DNA of 64,000 nt, taken from the NCBI GenBank assembly GCA_029959195.1, contig CP114119.1, forward strand, positions 1,550,001 to 1,614,000. The letters are read 5' to 3'. The stretch comes from Dictyophora rubrovolvata. Taxonomy: Eukaryota; Basidiomycota; Agaricomycetes; Phallales; Phallaceae. Positions 17,696 through 28,398 of this stretch are shown here, in pieces; position 1 is the first letter of the stretch; every line of letters begins with the position of its first letter. The translations under genes and the position numbers were made by a program. The notes under the pieces are model-generated. The model ran no database searches, had not been told where the DNA came from, and saw only the letters and a program-made list of their open reading frames with translations.

Positions 17696-20263
17696 TCAGA
17701 CTATAATTGTTTTCCCTAGTCTCACAGTCCAAGAGTCAACGCCATTCGGTTCAAGACCTTCCCATCTCGTTCTCCCACATAAAAAATCGACCCTCTTTAA
17801 ACCGCCCCTGTATTTCCGATTAAACTTTTCATTGGCCTCGGGGGTGTTTTTGTTTTCATCTGTATGAGTGGTGTAAACATGGCCACTAGACGGATCCTCC
17901 ATTTCACGACAGCGTAACATAAACGCATTATATACTTGCTTCTGCCTTGGTTTTGAAAGAGCATGGTAATCGTGTGATGTAGCAGACATATTCAGCATGC
18001 GGGTCAGCGCAGACAGGACATCGGCGCATTGTATGATCGCGTAGTCATCGTGGGTAGCGGGGTATTGATCGTAATCAGCAGCTGCATTGTAGGCCGTTGG
18101 TAACCTTTTTTTACGGTGGGATTTACCGAAGGACGTAGGTGAGCCTCCAAAAGTAAATTGTCTTTTGCCACGTAAATCTTCTGTGTTGGGGTAAACGTCA
18201 ATGTGCCAAAATGTACCCTGAAGGTCAGGAATAGGAACAATGAGATGCATATGTTGAAGAGGAGGTTTCGAAGCGGGTTCTATGAGAAGAACAAGTGTTT
18301 GTTAGTAGTTGTCAATGAGGTAGCAAAGCGGTAAGATACCTAAGAAAGCAGACATTGCTTCGCCGATGGGCATTCCGGCACGAGCTGGATTGGGTTTGCG
18401 GCGTACGTCCCAGGCCAGCAGGTTCTGTCTCAGCATCGCGGGAGTGCGAAGTATAGGATGTAACGTTATGGCTAAAAGAAAAAGATGATGCAGGGTAATT
18501 CTTCCAAAAGGAAAGGAGAGAGAGAAAAACTTACAACTAATGCCAGCCCCTCTCAACCATTTCATTGCCTTTTCTTTCAGTTGACTGGCAACACCGGTTC
18601 CAATGCCCAGTCCGCTCCCGCCAGCATTGAAAGCATCGGCGTAGGCTTGCCTACGATTATTTTCGTACGCGTTCCGGGTAGCATAAGACGAGCTCGAGGA
18701 ATGGTCATTGGTAGTAACGGGGTATGTACCCCGGTGATCTAATCTGCGTATCCGATCAAAATCGCTTGTGTGAGTCGGACGTTCATTCGCGTATGGTTGG
18801 GTATATGGAACTGCGGTTTCGTCACTAATAACTGAGGCGCCCCATACAGGACCTCGTCTTGGTATTTCACCAGAGTCAACAAGATCTGGAATAGAGGATT
18901 CATGCCGATGATGTGGATGATTCCGTTGCTGATCAAGTCGCAAATTAGCTAGGTCACGGATTAGAGTTTCCGATCCGGGCGAATCAAGATTGTCGTCTGT
19001 GGTTGCACCCCATCTAACATTGCTTCTAAGCCGCTCGCGCGAAGAAGAGTCCCATCCACCAGAATTGACATTTCCATTTGAATGAATTCGTATTTCACCA
19101 GGTTCTAAATCGTCTTCGACCTCATTATTGTTACCGGAGGCGCCCCATGCGGGAGAGGAGACGTGTCGCCGGTGGCCGTCGTAGGCTTTCCGACGTTGGA
19201 AGGATCTCTCATCTCGATTGTCATCCGTCCAGTTGCGTCGTTCTTGGTCAGGTACATTAACATCGTTGCTGCTGTTTCGGGAACCCCATGCGTCGTTATT
19301 GTTAGAGTCACCCCATCCGTTATCATTGTTAGAGCTACCCCATCCGTTATCATTGTTAGAGTCACCCCATCCATTGTTACCCCATTCATCGGTATTGTTA
19401 GAGTCGCCCCATCCATTGGCATCGTTAGAGTCGCCCCATCCATTTGTATTGTTAAAGTCATTGCTATTCCCGGCCCAGTCGGTTGCAAACTCCAAGTCAT
19501 CTTCGCTTCTTCTTCTATGAATTTTCTTTCCCTTTTTGGGGTCACCTCTACCTGTGTTGAAAAACGCAGCATTATTAGCTGGGTTAGAATGAGGGGGTAC
19601 GGTCGGAGGGTATCCATAGGACATTTGTTGTGGTGGTATTGAGTAGGGCGGATACATGGCATAGGGGTGTGGGTATATATAAGGAGGATATTGTGAATGT
19701 GTAGGTGCAATATGAGAATGAGGATGCGGGCGCGGAGTGCTGAGCTGATCCTCAAGAAAGAAAGGGTCATCCTTACTGTTTTCGTCACCATCGTCATCAT
19801 AACCATTATTATGACGGGGATGCTGATCATAGACATTATGGCCATAGTTACGATGTTCATTTACGTGGCCATTCATATTGCCAATCGGGTTCATGCGACG
19901 ATGCTCACGCTCACCCCGACTGTTACTGAGTGACCTGGACGAACGGGTATAAGGTTGAGGTTGTCGCTGAGCACGCTGGGTACCAGAAAAAGGATCTCTA
20001 AACGGCTGACGAGGGTCCGTTGCGAGACCGTCCGATGTGCCGTCAGGAGCACCCCACGCTGTTCCACCATTTACGTTATCCTCCAGACCCCATGCTTTTC
20101 TGATTCCTTGAGACCCACTACTAATGTCACGACGACGGCGACGATTGTTGTTATTGTCACCCCAAGGCAGGTCCCTATTCGACGTGGCTCCCGTCGAGGG
20201 ATTCCAGTCGATGTCATCGGAGTTGTAGTTGTAGTTATAAGGACTGTTAGACACAGCAGGCAT
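17696..20263 (-). CDS. DUF6699-like protein with Asn/Trp/Gly-rich repeat N-terminus
   Basis: Function unknown. The start at 20263 gives MPAVSNSPYNYNYNSDDIDW. The first roughly 570 residues are low-complexity (Asn, Ser, Asp, Pro, Arg) with a tandem repeat around NGWGDSNND. Two introns follow. The first joins AGIS to ITLHPILRTPAMLRQNLLAW and DVRRKPNPARAGMPIGEAMS. The second joins SAFL to EPASKPPLQHMHLIVPIP. The folded C-terminal part ends VDFLCGRTRWEGLEPNG, then WTVRLGKTIIV. The HPxLR...LxWDVR opening and RTRWxGLxP ending recur in the gene on the other side of the 350 bp divergent promoter, so the two are paralogues. I name the domain DUF6699 from memory of that fungal family; the pairing itself is seen directly. 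Confidence 0.72.
19286..19460 (-). repeat. 27 bp tandem repeat encoding NGWGDSNND
   Basis: Plus-strand units read ccccatccgttatcattgtt with slight variants, and the period is 27 bp or nine codons. On the coding strand this gives imperfect copies of NGWGDSNND, with variants NGWGSSNND and NAWGSRNSS. One spacing is shortened where DEWGNNGWG occurs. The repeat stays in frame throughout, so it is part of the protein rather than satellite DNA. Confidence 0.85.
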
Positions 20264-20613
20264 TGTTATTTATGATATAAGGCTGAGTAGCGCAACAGAA
20301 TGAAGTGCGTGCGTGTGTGCTTTTATGTTCTGTATGCAGGTTTTGATCTCATCTCAGAATAAAAGAAAAGAAGAAAAGAAAACTTGAGGGAGCCAAACAA
20401 ATTTGGTCCCGTGTGGATCAACCTCATGCCGTGCCACTGCTTATGGAAGTCACGTGGTTTCGATCATTAGTCATCAAAATTTCAACCATCATCAGCGCTG
20501 GAAAAGGACTCAGAGCGTCACCGAATAATGATAGGAGAGGACACAAAAGTAAAGGTTAAGGTTAAACGATGGCCTACATTTTGTTCAGCTAAACAAACAC
20601 AACTTTGCCCCAA
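20264..20613. promoter_or_regulatory. Divergent promoter of the DUF6699-like pair, with CACGTG
   Basis: 350 bp between the two start codons. A CACGTG hexamer (bHLH-type core) lies at 20451-20456 in the context aagtCACGTGgttt. There is a purine-rich AAAAGAAAAG run at about 20360-20385. Shared regulation of the two paralogues is inferred from the layout only. Confidence 0.5.
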
Positions 20614-23600
20614 ATGTCCTTGGCTAACATTCCAGTAATGGGCTCTGCCCAGGACCTGCGGCGCCAACTGCGCTATTCAGCTTCTCGTTCTAAACCGTCC
20701 GCGTCAGGAACGAGTCATTATTACGTTAGTATTTCAACTTCAGCTGAAAACGTCAACTTTATAAATCAAACATGCTTTGTTCCCTCTAGAATCGTAATTT
20801 GAATGATCACAGTTCTGCCACGGCACTCAAGTCAGAAAAGACACGGGCAACTCCACTCGTGACGCCACGGCTGCTAACGACAAAAGTGGGATCAGCAACA
20901 ACAACAAACATCAACCCCACCGCTTCTTTCCCGCTTTCTAACAACAATAATATTAATTCAGACCTATCTAGTTTTAATATGTCAAGGTCTTCTCGTGCCA
21001 GTGCTCGCGTGCAAGCTCCTAGCAGCAATTTGAGTGAATTCCGTCATTCGAGTCGCCAGTCCAATCCATACGTGCCTCCTCCACCTCCACGGAGTTACCA
21101 TAATGGAGAGTCGGACCGTGCAAGTCAGTACAGCAATCGAAGGGGGGGTCAGTATTCAGTCGGGAACAGTAACACCGTCTCTGCTAGGAAACCTGCCTCA
21201 GTAGCAAGAAGTATTGCTAGTAGCCATCGTCAGCCGGCACCTTCTACACACACAACTCGCCCTAGGCCTCGTCGACTTTCGCCTTATCGTCAACTGACTC
21301 TCCCAGATGAACCAGAAACCACTCGAAACTTTCCTAATAGTGATCCCAATGCAGTCACTGAAACCTCTTTGCCTGTACCTTCGGGCTATGTCGGTTACAC
21401 TGGTTCCCGAACGAGACCCTCACATGCCATACCATCCGGGACAGTGGGAAAAGCGACTACGTCCACTTCCCAGCGGCCCAACAGAGCCTCAGTTTCACGA
21501 CAACCACGTCGTTCCACCTCCGCTGTCCCCTCGGGTTCGGTCGTTTCGAGGAACATCGCCCCTCAAGACCGTTCACATCCCCACCAACGTCCTCCGTCAC
21601 AAGCGCCCTCTCGTGCACCATCCAGATTACCCTTCATACCCCCCAATGGTGTACATCCAGTTTCGGCCGGCCCAAGGCCTCTCGCGCGATCTCCTTCCAG
21701 GTCGCGTGCACCGTCTCCAATGACCTTACATGTTGAAAACTCTCCCAGCGCTGCGACAGTCGATTCGAACGCCGGCCCTCGCGTGAGAGAAGGTCGTCCG
21801 CTCTCTGGACTAGCAGGAAGATCAGTCAGTCCAGAGCCTGAGGTAATTAGGAATAGAAGTCAAAGTAGAATGCCTCGTCAGTCCGTAAACCGCGGTCGGA
21901 GTCTTCAGCGAAGCGAGTACGCGACTCAAGGTGTTTATCTGAATCAAGTTCAAAATTATAGTAGTAGTCGACCTCGGCCTCCATCCCGTAGTGTCAGTCG
22001 TCAACCACCTCCACCATCTGTAGCCGCGCCCGCAGCCATCCCAACGCCGGCTCCTATACCGGTACCGACACCCCCGCAAAGACTTGCCACATCGATACCC
22101 GGAGAAGCCGGCTCCCATAAAGACGTGCCCTTCTCCAAAGTAAACAAGAGGCGCTTCAGACAATTGATAGGAAATTATGTGCCCCATCACAAAATTTTCC
22201 GGCCAAATAAAATCGGAGCTCAAGTTGGTGGACCATCACAAGATAACTACTTAACTCGCCCCGTTCGTTTGAGGCGATCACATACCCCAGTTAACAGCCA
22301 TGATGATGTTCCTAATAGAAGCACACCTGTGAGGAATCATTATCCCAATGACAGATCTTCCCCCGCCGCTATCACTCGGAGACCGTCTCATCACTCAAAT
22401 CTAGATGCGATTCCAAATCAAAGAAGCCGGAGCGCTAGTCGACATAGCAGACATAGCAGAAATTCTCAGTCGAGACAGAGTCGACATAGCAGCCGTAATA
22501 GTCGTGTCAGTCAAACCATGCGTGAGCGTAACACACGTGCTCCTATCCACGCTGTGCAAATCGAAGAAGATCACACAGCCACGAATAGAACGTCGCGGAA
22601 CAGACCTCTCAAGTGGAAATGGCCCACGACGAAATTTAACATGGGAAAATTGTTCAATTTGAATTCGGGCTTGAGACCGAGGCGGAATGCGAGAGTCACC
22701 GAGGCCACTGATATTCTTGGGGTTGGGACGGTCGAAGTTGTTCAAGATGGTCATAAGCGTGTTCGAGCTGATTCAAATACAAGTATGAACTGGAATTTGC
22801 CGCAAATGAAGAACTTTACAGTATTTAAAGCACGGATTCGAGACAGTGAATACCTATTTCATTCATTATATACATAATTATCCTTTTTTGCTTCATGGTT
22901 CTAACTTGAGTAGCAGCGCCCACAGCACATTCTTCGCTCTTACCACATCCGGTTATTCATCCACTTTTGCGTACAGCGACCATCTTTCGCCCTGCTCGAC
23001 TTCATTGGGATGTTAGAAATCAATCTTTACCGCCTATGTCAGGTGTAGACACAGCAGCGATGCTAAAGCTTCTCAAAGGTTCAGTGAAATTCATCTTTTT
23101 GATAACTAGTATTCGCGTACTCATCCCTCAATAGAACCAGCAACCTCGCCCCCGACGACGCACATGCGTCTCCTCCTTCGTTCACCTGTTCCACAACGAT
23201 CTCGAATGCAGAACCCACACCCAAATCCTAAGTATTGGGAAGTAGAGGTGACTCCAACGTCTCAGCCATCACGAAAGCATCCTCAGCCATACATAAAATG
23301 CATGGACGTCATTCGGGCCTTTGGCAAAATGCTAAGGAGCCCAGCTGATACGTCTGAATTTGACTCATTGGACATCATGCATCAACGACTCGCTATTCGG
23401 GTTTTCGAGATGCGAGCTGCTGGCGTTTTTGGACCTCAGAATCTCGATTCATTAGACCCGGAACGTGTAAAGGCAAGGGAAATGCGAAAGGGGTATAGGA
23501 AAGTTGATTTGCTAGTAAATCAGACTAGGTTAGCGGCTCCTTTTCTGTCTTATGATACAACGGATTACTGATTTGTTTGTTTATCAGGTGGGATGGATTA

Positions 23601-23669
23601 CAGCCAACAAAAGGAAATTCCAATGAATGGATTGTGAAACTTGGGCATGTGCCTTTGAATCCTTTCTAA
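20614..23669 (+). CDS. DUF6699-like protein with Ser/Arg/Pro-rich N-terminus
   Basis: Function unknown. ATG 20614 gives MSLANIPVMGSAQDLRRQLR. An intron (donor gttagt after SHYY, acceptor ctctag) joins NRNLNDHSSATALKSEKTR. About 650 residues of Ser/Pro/Arg-rich disorder follow, with RS-like dipeptides (SRHSRHSRNSQSRQSRHS at about 22437). The C-terminal domain spans three exons. It opens HPLLRTATIFRPARLHWDVR (about 22960-23010), continues YWEVEVTP and MLRSPADTSEFDSLDIMHQR, and ends VDLLVNQTR joined to WDGLQPTKGNSNEWIVKLG, then VPLNPF, stop at 23669. Comparable blocks in the same order occur in the divergent neighbour (MLNMSATSHDYHALSKPRQK; RTRWEGLEP). Local Arg/Ser richness suggests a phosphorylated scaffold, but that is a guess. 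Confidence 0.72.
22437..22515 (+). repeat. Ser-Arg-His dipeptide-like repeat in coding sequence
   Basis: Short imperfect repeat of agtcgacatagcag-type units encoding S-R-H/N/Q steps (SRHSRHSRNSQSRQSRHS). It lies in frame in the disordered part of the Ser/Arg/Pro-rich DUF6699-like protein. Confidence 0.6.
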
Positions 23670-24372
23670 TTATTATACATCACGGAATAATATTAACTAT
23701 GTCGTGCAAATGATCAGCTGTATTAATATTTATTGCGTGTAGCCTATATTGCTCGTCTCCACTGGATTTATGAATTTAAAGTCGCCCCCAGTCTGAACCA
23801 GTGAGATTGTCTTGACATGCATACCCGGTCTTATGTATAATCAGATGGAATATAATTGCAGCCCTGAAAACCGACTGCATTACACATGTGGGTTCGTCAT
23901 AATTTTAGTAGTTATGAAGTGAACATACACCCGTGAAAGATGAACCGCAAAGAGAAACGATCAGTTTTAATGGGGAAAATTGAAGCGTGCCGACTTAACT
24001 GTAGAACAGCCAGAATGGTGGATTGCGGCGGTAGTTCTTTGCATGCACATGTTGACACCTTCGGTATTTTTCAATTTTCTCCTTTCCCATTCACATTGCG
24101 GCAAACGAGTGAACAAGTCGAGTTAGTGGATTTTAGAAGCTTTCCGGCTTCAAGTTCAAGCCAATGTCGAGGGTCACTGTCATGTTTACATATCCGCCCA
24201 TTTTGCGATTTAAAAATTTGAAGACTGTGATTCTGATTTGAAGGAAGTAAATATGTATATAGCCCCTCATGAAGCTCAGCATCGAGACATAATTTTTTTC
24301 AGTATCAACAGATAAATAGCTCGTCTGGGTAATCGACCATACCGAAACCTGATAAAATAGCAACGGTGTTTT
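23670..24372. other. Intergenic stretch, no gene seen
   Basis: About 700 bp after the DUF6699-like stop. A minus-strand frame ending at 24133 has the tail MGGYVNMTVTLDIGLNLKPE but no family resemblance. It lies just downstream of the small secreted-peptide gene and is probably its 3' untranslated region. Confidence 0.4.
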
Positions 24373-24562
24373 TCAAACGAGAACACCACAGCAATCATCG
24401 GGACTCGCCTCGAGGATCTATATAAAAGTTTGATTTTTGTGGATAAGTAGAAGAGTTTGAAGTTTAGACTAAACATACGGGCTCGGGTTCTGGGACAGGA
24501 GAAGCAGCCGCTAAAGCAGTGAGAGAGAAAATGATTCCGATAACTTGGTTGATGAATTTCAT
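24373..24562 (-). CDS. Small secreted peptide precursor, 42 residues
   Basis: Two-exon gene too short for ordinary ORF calling. Exon 1 (24479-24562) starts MKFINQVIGIIFSLTALAAA and continues SPVPEPEP: a basic residue, a hydrophobic core and an A-x-A-type cleavage site, a convincing signal peptide. The intron 24418-24478 has a gtatgt donor and a tatatag acceptor. Exon 2 reads ILEASPDDCCGVLV and stops at 24373. A TATAAAA box lies 60 bp before the ATG. The mature part would be about 20 residues with alternating X-Pro dipeptides and a twin Cys. There is no CaaX end, so it does not look like a farnesylated mating pheromone. Function is unknown. An alternative 3' splice pattern could give a longer protein, but none I tried kept a convincing frame. 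Confidence 0.6.
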
Positions 24563-26126
24563 TGGAGTAAAACTGGGAAGATTTGACTTGTTGTGTAGGA
24601 ACAAGCTGGGTCGCTATGAGGTTTTATAGCATTCCGAGACTGGAACTGGCAAAACGTTTTTCCTTCAAGGTAAAATCGGATCTGTTATAATTGAAGTAGA
24701 TCTGTGAAGGATGAATGAGAGTGAAAATTACTAAGAAAATATGACCTACAAGGGACTGATAATGCAGTGGGTGATAAACGAATGCCAAATATGTCGTCCT
24801 CAACGTGAGGAAATGTTCCCAGCGACAACACTAGTCTTCTTCCATTCTGAGGTCTGGCTGTAAACTTTATTTGTCGTCTTCTGGTAGACGTACAAGGTGA
24901 TTTAAGGGCTAGGTATAGTAGGCAAGTTACGATATACCATGACATTACCGAAGAATTTCATTCAACTGCGATCTGTAGGCCAGTCAAGTGTCGTAAAAAT
25001 GTCGGTAGTTTGTCGACAGAAAATGGGAAAATATCACATCAAGCCAGCAGGCAAAATTGTTGGCATACTTAGCCGCGAAGGGATTGATTATCTAGAGATG
25101 AGACTACTGACAGCTGCGGCGATGAATCGGACTCCTGTGAGCATGGTCTCAAGTCAAAAATGCAGTTTCGAATAGAGAAATTTGAAATACTTATTGATAG
25201 AAACTTTATAGAGAGAAGGTTTGTTACCACTGGAGCTCCGTTGCCCAGCCACATGTGCCTGCCATATGTGAAGGTTGAAGATCATATATTCATTAGGACT
25301 CGGTTGCAAGACATTTACACCAAATGGGTGCACTGTTAAACTGATCATGACTGCGTATATTTCGTTCCTTCATATTTCCCAATAGCTTTTCTGGGCCAAA
25401 GAACTTTGGAAATTAAGTCAACATTTTTTCTGGGCTCGGATAATCTGCCAGTGTCCGCGTAGACGCATGATTGGTATATGTAGATCTTCCAGTGACTTGA
25501 GAATGCAGGAACGCAGAATGCATCCAGTAAACGAGACAGACCATCATAGATTTCTCTCGTTTACACGATTAGATACGGTCATCTGTCAAGCATGTCAAAG
25601 CCGGCGGTATGCCGCGGCGCTGAGTCTTTTCCCGATTTCCGGTTCCCGTCACTGGCAGTATGATCGTCGTTCTGCTGTCTTCCTAATAGCAAGCCAACGA
25701 CAGCTGCAAACTTAACGTATAGGGCCTTTTTAGTCTTAGAAAAAAACCGCAGTCCTCCTGCAAGACTGGAAATGTTCAGAGTACTATTAGCAATCATATC
25801 AGACGCACTTGAAGCGAAACTTACTGACGTTAATAGCCACCATCATGTACGAAGATCACCTGAGGAAATGACGAATACGATTACTAACCGAGAGCGGTTC
25901 CTGCTGTATCCCTCATCCCTATCGGTCGACTTTCAGGATGTCCTTTAAAGTTTAGGAAGCATATCGTAAAAGCAGCAATGGTAAAGGATGCCAACTACAA
26001 AACGTCGACTTTGACCTGTTGTAACAACGATTCGAACACACCAAACCAAAATTTGTAACCCAATTGAGAATGGGTGTCATCTTTCTATTTATATGTACTT
26101 GGAGGTCTTACCAGCACACGCCTTAC
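24563..26126. other. Gene-poor stretch of about 1.5 kb
   Basis: Apart from the TATA box I see no supported gene. Minus-strand frames at 24685-24945 and 25154-25348 have hydrophobic starts but no conserved motif and no clear splice partners. A plus frame at 25467-25715 is also unlike any family. The stretch could hold a decayed repeat, but I could not identify one. Confidence 0.45.
24622..24628 (-). promoter_or_regulatory. TATA box of the small secreted-peptide gene
   Basis: On the minus strand the sequence reads CTATAAAACC, 60 bp upstream of the ATG at 24562. The spacer has a C/A-rich region (ACACAACAAGTCAAATC) that suits a transcription start. Position and motif together support an inducible, strongly transcribed gene. 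Confidence 0.6.
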
Positions 26127-28303
26127 TCATGCGTCATCTGGGTAGAGCATAAGTTCGGGACGCACTTTCGCGTCGAATTCCTCCGGGGTGAGGAATCCTA
26201 AAGCTACCGTAGCCTCCTTCAATGTCGTACCCTCTTTATGAGCTTTCTTGGCACACTTAGCCACGTCTAATGGTTTCATGATTAGATCAGAGGAAAGGTC
26301 GAACACGTCATCTTACTATCATATCCCAAATGGCTATTCAAGACGGTTGCTAGCATAAGAGATTCGTTGAGTAACTGCGATATTCGTTTCTCATTTGCTT
26401 CGATACCAACAACGCAATTTTTGGTGAATGAGCGGGCACCTGTTGACCTGTTTTAAACAGAGGCTCTAAGCTGTGCGTGTGGCAGTCGACATACCGTCAG
26501 CTAAAAGTCTGGTCGACTGTAGGACATTTTTGATCATGACAGGTTTGAAGACGTTCAGCTATTAAATATAGGTGAGTACTCATGTTGATATTGTGTTTCA
26601 TTACATACTTCGAAGTGTCCATTGGCACCTGCAAAAGAAACGGCAGTATTGTTACCGATGACCTACGAGAGCAGGTTATATTCTACGGGCATTGAGATAT
26701 ATCTGAAGACTACCTGGGATGCTACCATGGTTAGGGCCTCACATTGTGTCGGGTTGACTTTGCCAGGCATAATAGAGCTACCAGGCTCATTTTCAGGCAG
26801 ATTTAATTCACCCAAGCCACATCTAGGACCAGATCCCAGGTATCGAATATCGTTGGCGATTTTATGTAAGGAGCATGCAACAACGTTCAAAGCACCATGG
26901 GCCTCCACTAATGCATCATGAGCAGCTAGTGCCTCAAACTAGGCACTCCGTCAGTAAACTCTCAACGCCACAAGGAAGATAAAATATACTTTGTTTGGAG
27001 CCGTTTTGAATTCAAAACCTGTGATTTTCGATATCTCGGCTGCAACCTTGACATCGAAACCTTTTTTCGTGTTCAGTCCCTTGATAAAGCTTGAGAACTC
27101 GTTTGTTTGCATTTCATAAAAGCCTACCGTTCCAACTGCGGTTCCTCCTTGAGCAAGATAGCTTAGATGTGGCAATGTGCTCTTAATTCGTTCGATCCCG
27201 TTAGTCACTTGCTGCACATATCCAGAAAACTCTTGGCCTAGGGTCAAGGGCGTAGCATCCTAAGTTTTGAAACCTTGATCAGAAAACTCAGAAAAGATAG
27301 ACGTGATGATATAATGGTATACTTGTAAATGTGTTCTCCCGATTTTAATGATGTTTTCGAAACTGGTTGCTTTCTTCTGAAGAGCATCTCGAAGCTCCGT
27401 TAATGCTGGTATGAGAGATGTGTTAAATTCGACAACGGCCGCTACGTGCATGACAGTCGGAAAGCTGGGAAGGAGCATGAAGTAGACTCGTGTAACGAAT
27501 TAGGAATAAAAGACATACCTATCGTTACTGCTTTGACTCATGTTGACATGATCGTTAGGATGGACCGGTTTTTTGGAGCCTAATTCACCCCCAAGGATTT
27601 CGATAGCGCGATTGGATATAACCTCAAAAATAAATACGTATGTGAGGATGATAAAAAGCTCCGTATACATACTTCGTTTGCATTCATGTTACTTTGCGTG
27701 CCGCTGCCTGTTTGAAAAACCACCAGGGGGAAATGGTCCAACAACTTTCCAGAAATAACCTGGAATTGCATGTGAACGTAGGCAAAAAAAGGTCAGATAC
27801 GACTTCTCACCTCGTCTGCAGCTTGTTGGATAGCATTGGCGACAACGGGGTCAAGACCGTAGCTGGTATTAACAATTGCCGCCGCTTTCTTCAAAACGCC
27901 AAACGCTTTGATTAGAGGAGGCGGAAGTCTCTCCGTTGGACCGCCGATGTCAAAGTTTTGTAGTGACCTTGGAAATAACAGACATCAATTCTTCTTTCTG
28001 GCCTATATTTCCTTCCGGAAAGACGCATACCTTTGAGTCTGAGCACCCCAATAGCGGTTACCAGGAACTTGAATGTCCCCAAAAGTATCCCTTTCGATCC
28101 GGATTTTACTCTGATATTTAATCTTCTTAGTTGTTATATTTAAACACGGTAGAAACCGACCAACTGACCATGCTGGGAGGCGAGAGAGAGAACGGCCTAT
28201 AAGCAACCAGCGGTCGTGAGCGTCTACCTAGATGACATATCTTTCCCAAGTTAAGCTAGCGAAACATCTCCGGAAGTAGATTACAGTTTACCCTTAGTAG
28301 CAT
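26127..28303 (-). CDS. FUM1: Fumarate hydratase (class II), mitochondrial type
   Basis: Hydrates fumarate to L-malate in the citric acid cycle. The order from the N-terminus is [20 protein letters not shown], then [36 protein letters not shown] (split), [43 protein letters not shown], and the class II signature [17 protein letters not shown] with its catalytic-loop Ser at about 26760-26790. The C-terminus is [20 protein letters not shown] plus DDA, stop at 26127. At least seven introns break it. The start is uncertain: ATG 28303 gives MLLR and an intron (gtaaac...catctag) joins [20 protein letters not shown] in frame, a basic leader suited to mitochondrial import. An ATG at about 28168 is out of frame without another intron. 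Confidence 0.93.
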
Positions 28304-28398
28304 AGCGGGCGAGGTCGTCTTTGCAAAATCACGAGCTAGTTCAACGCGTGAGAAGCAGACTCGCGCTAGGCGCTCGTGCTCGTCTTCTCATTGTCGAC

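Noticed and set aside
19105-19860. Long minus-strand frame rich in Met, Ile and Thr, with an opposing plus-strand frame at 19163-19642
   Set aside because: Both are shadows of the 27 bp repeat and the low-complexity coding frame of the DUF6699-like protein; a repeat whose unit is a multiple of three keeps every frame open.
24373-24562. Secreted peptide as a mating pheromone
   Set aside because: Basidiomycete pheromones end in CaaX. This one ends GVLV with Cys at positions -5 and -6, and no receptor gene is nearby.
24685-24945. 86-residue minus-strand frame with a hydrophobic start
   Set aside because: Looks at first like a secreted protein, but the hydrophobic part is short, there are no splice sites that extend it and no TATA or conserved motif.
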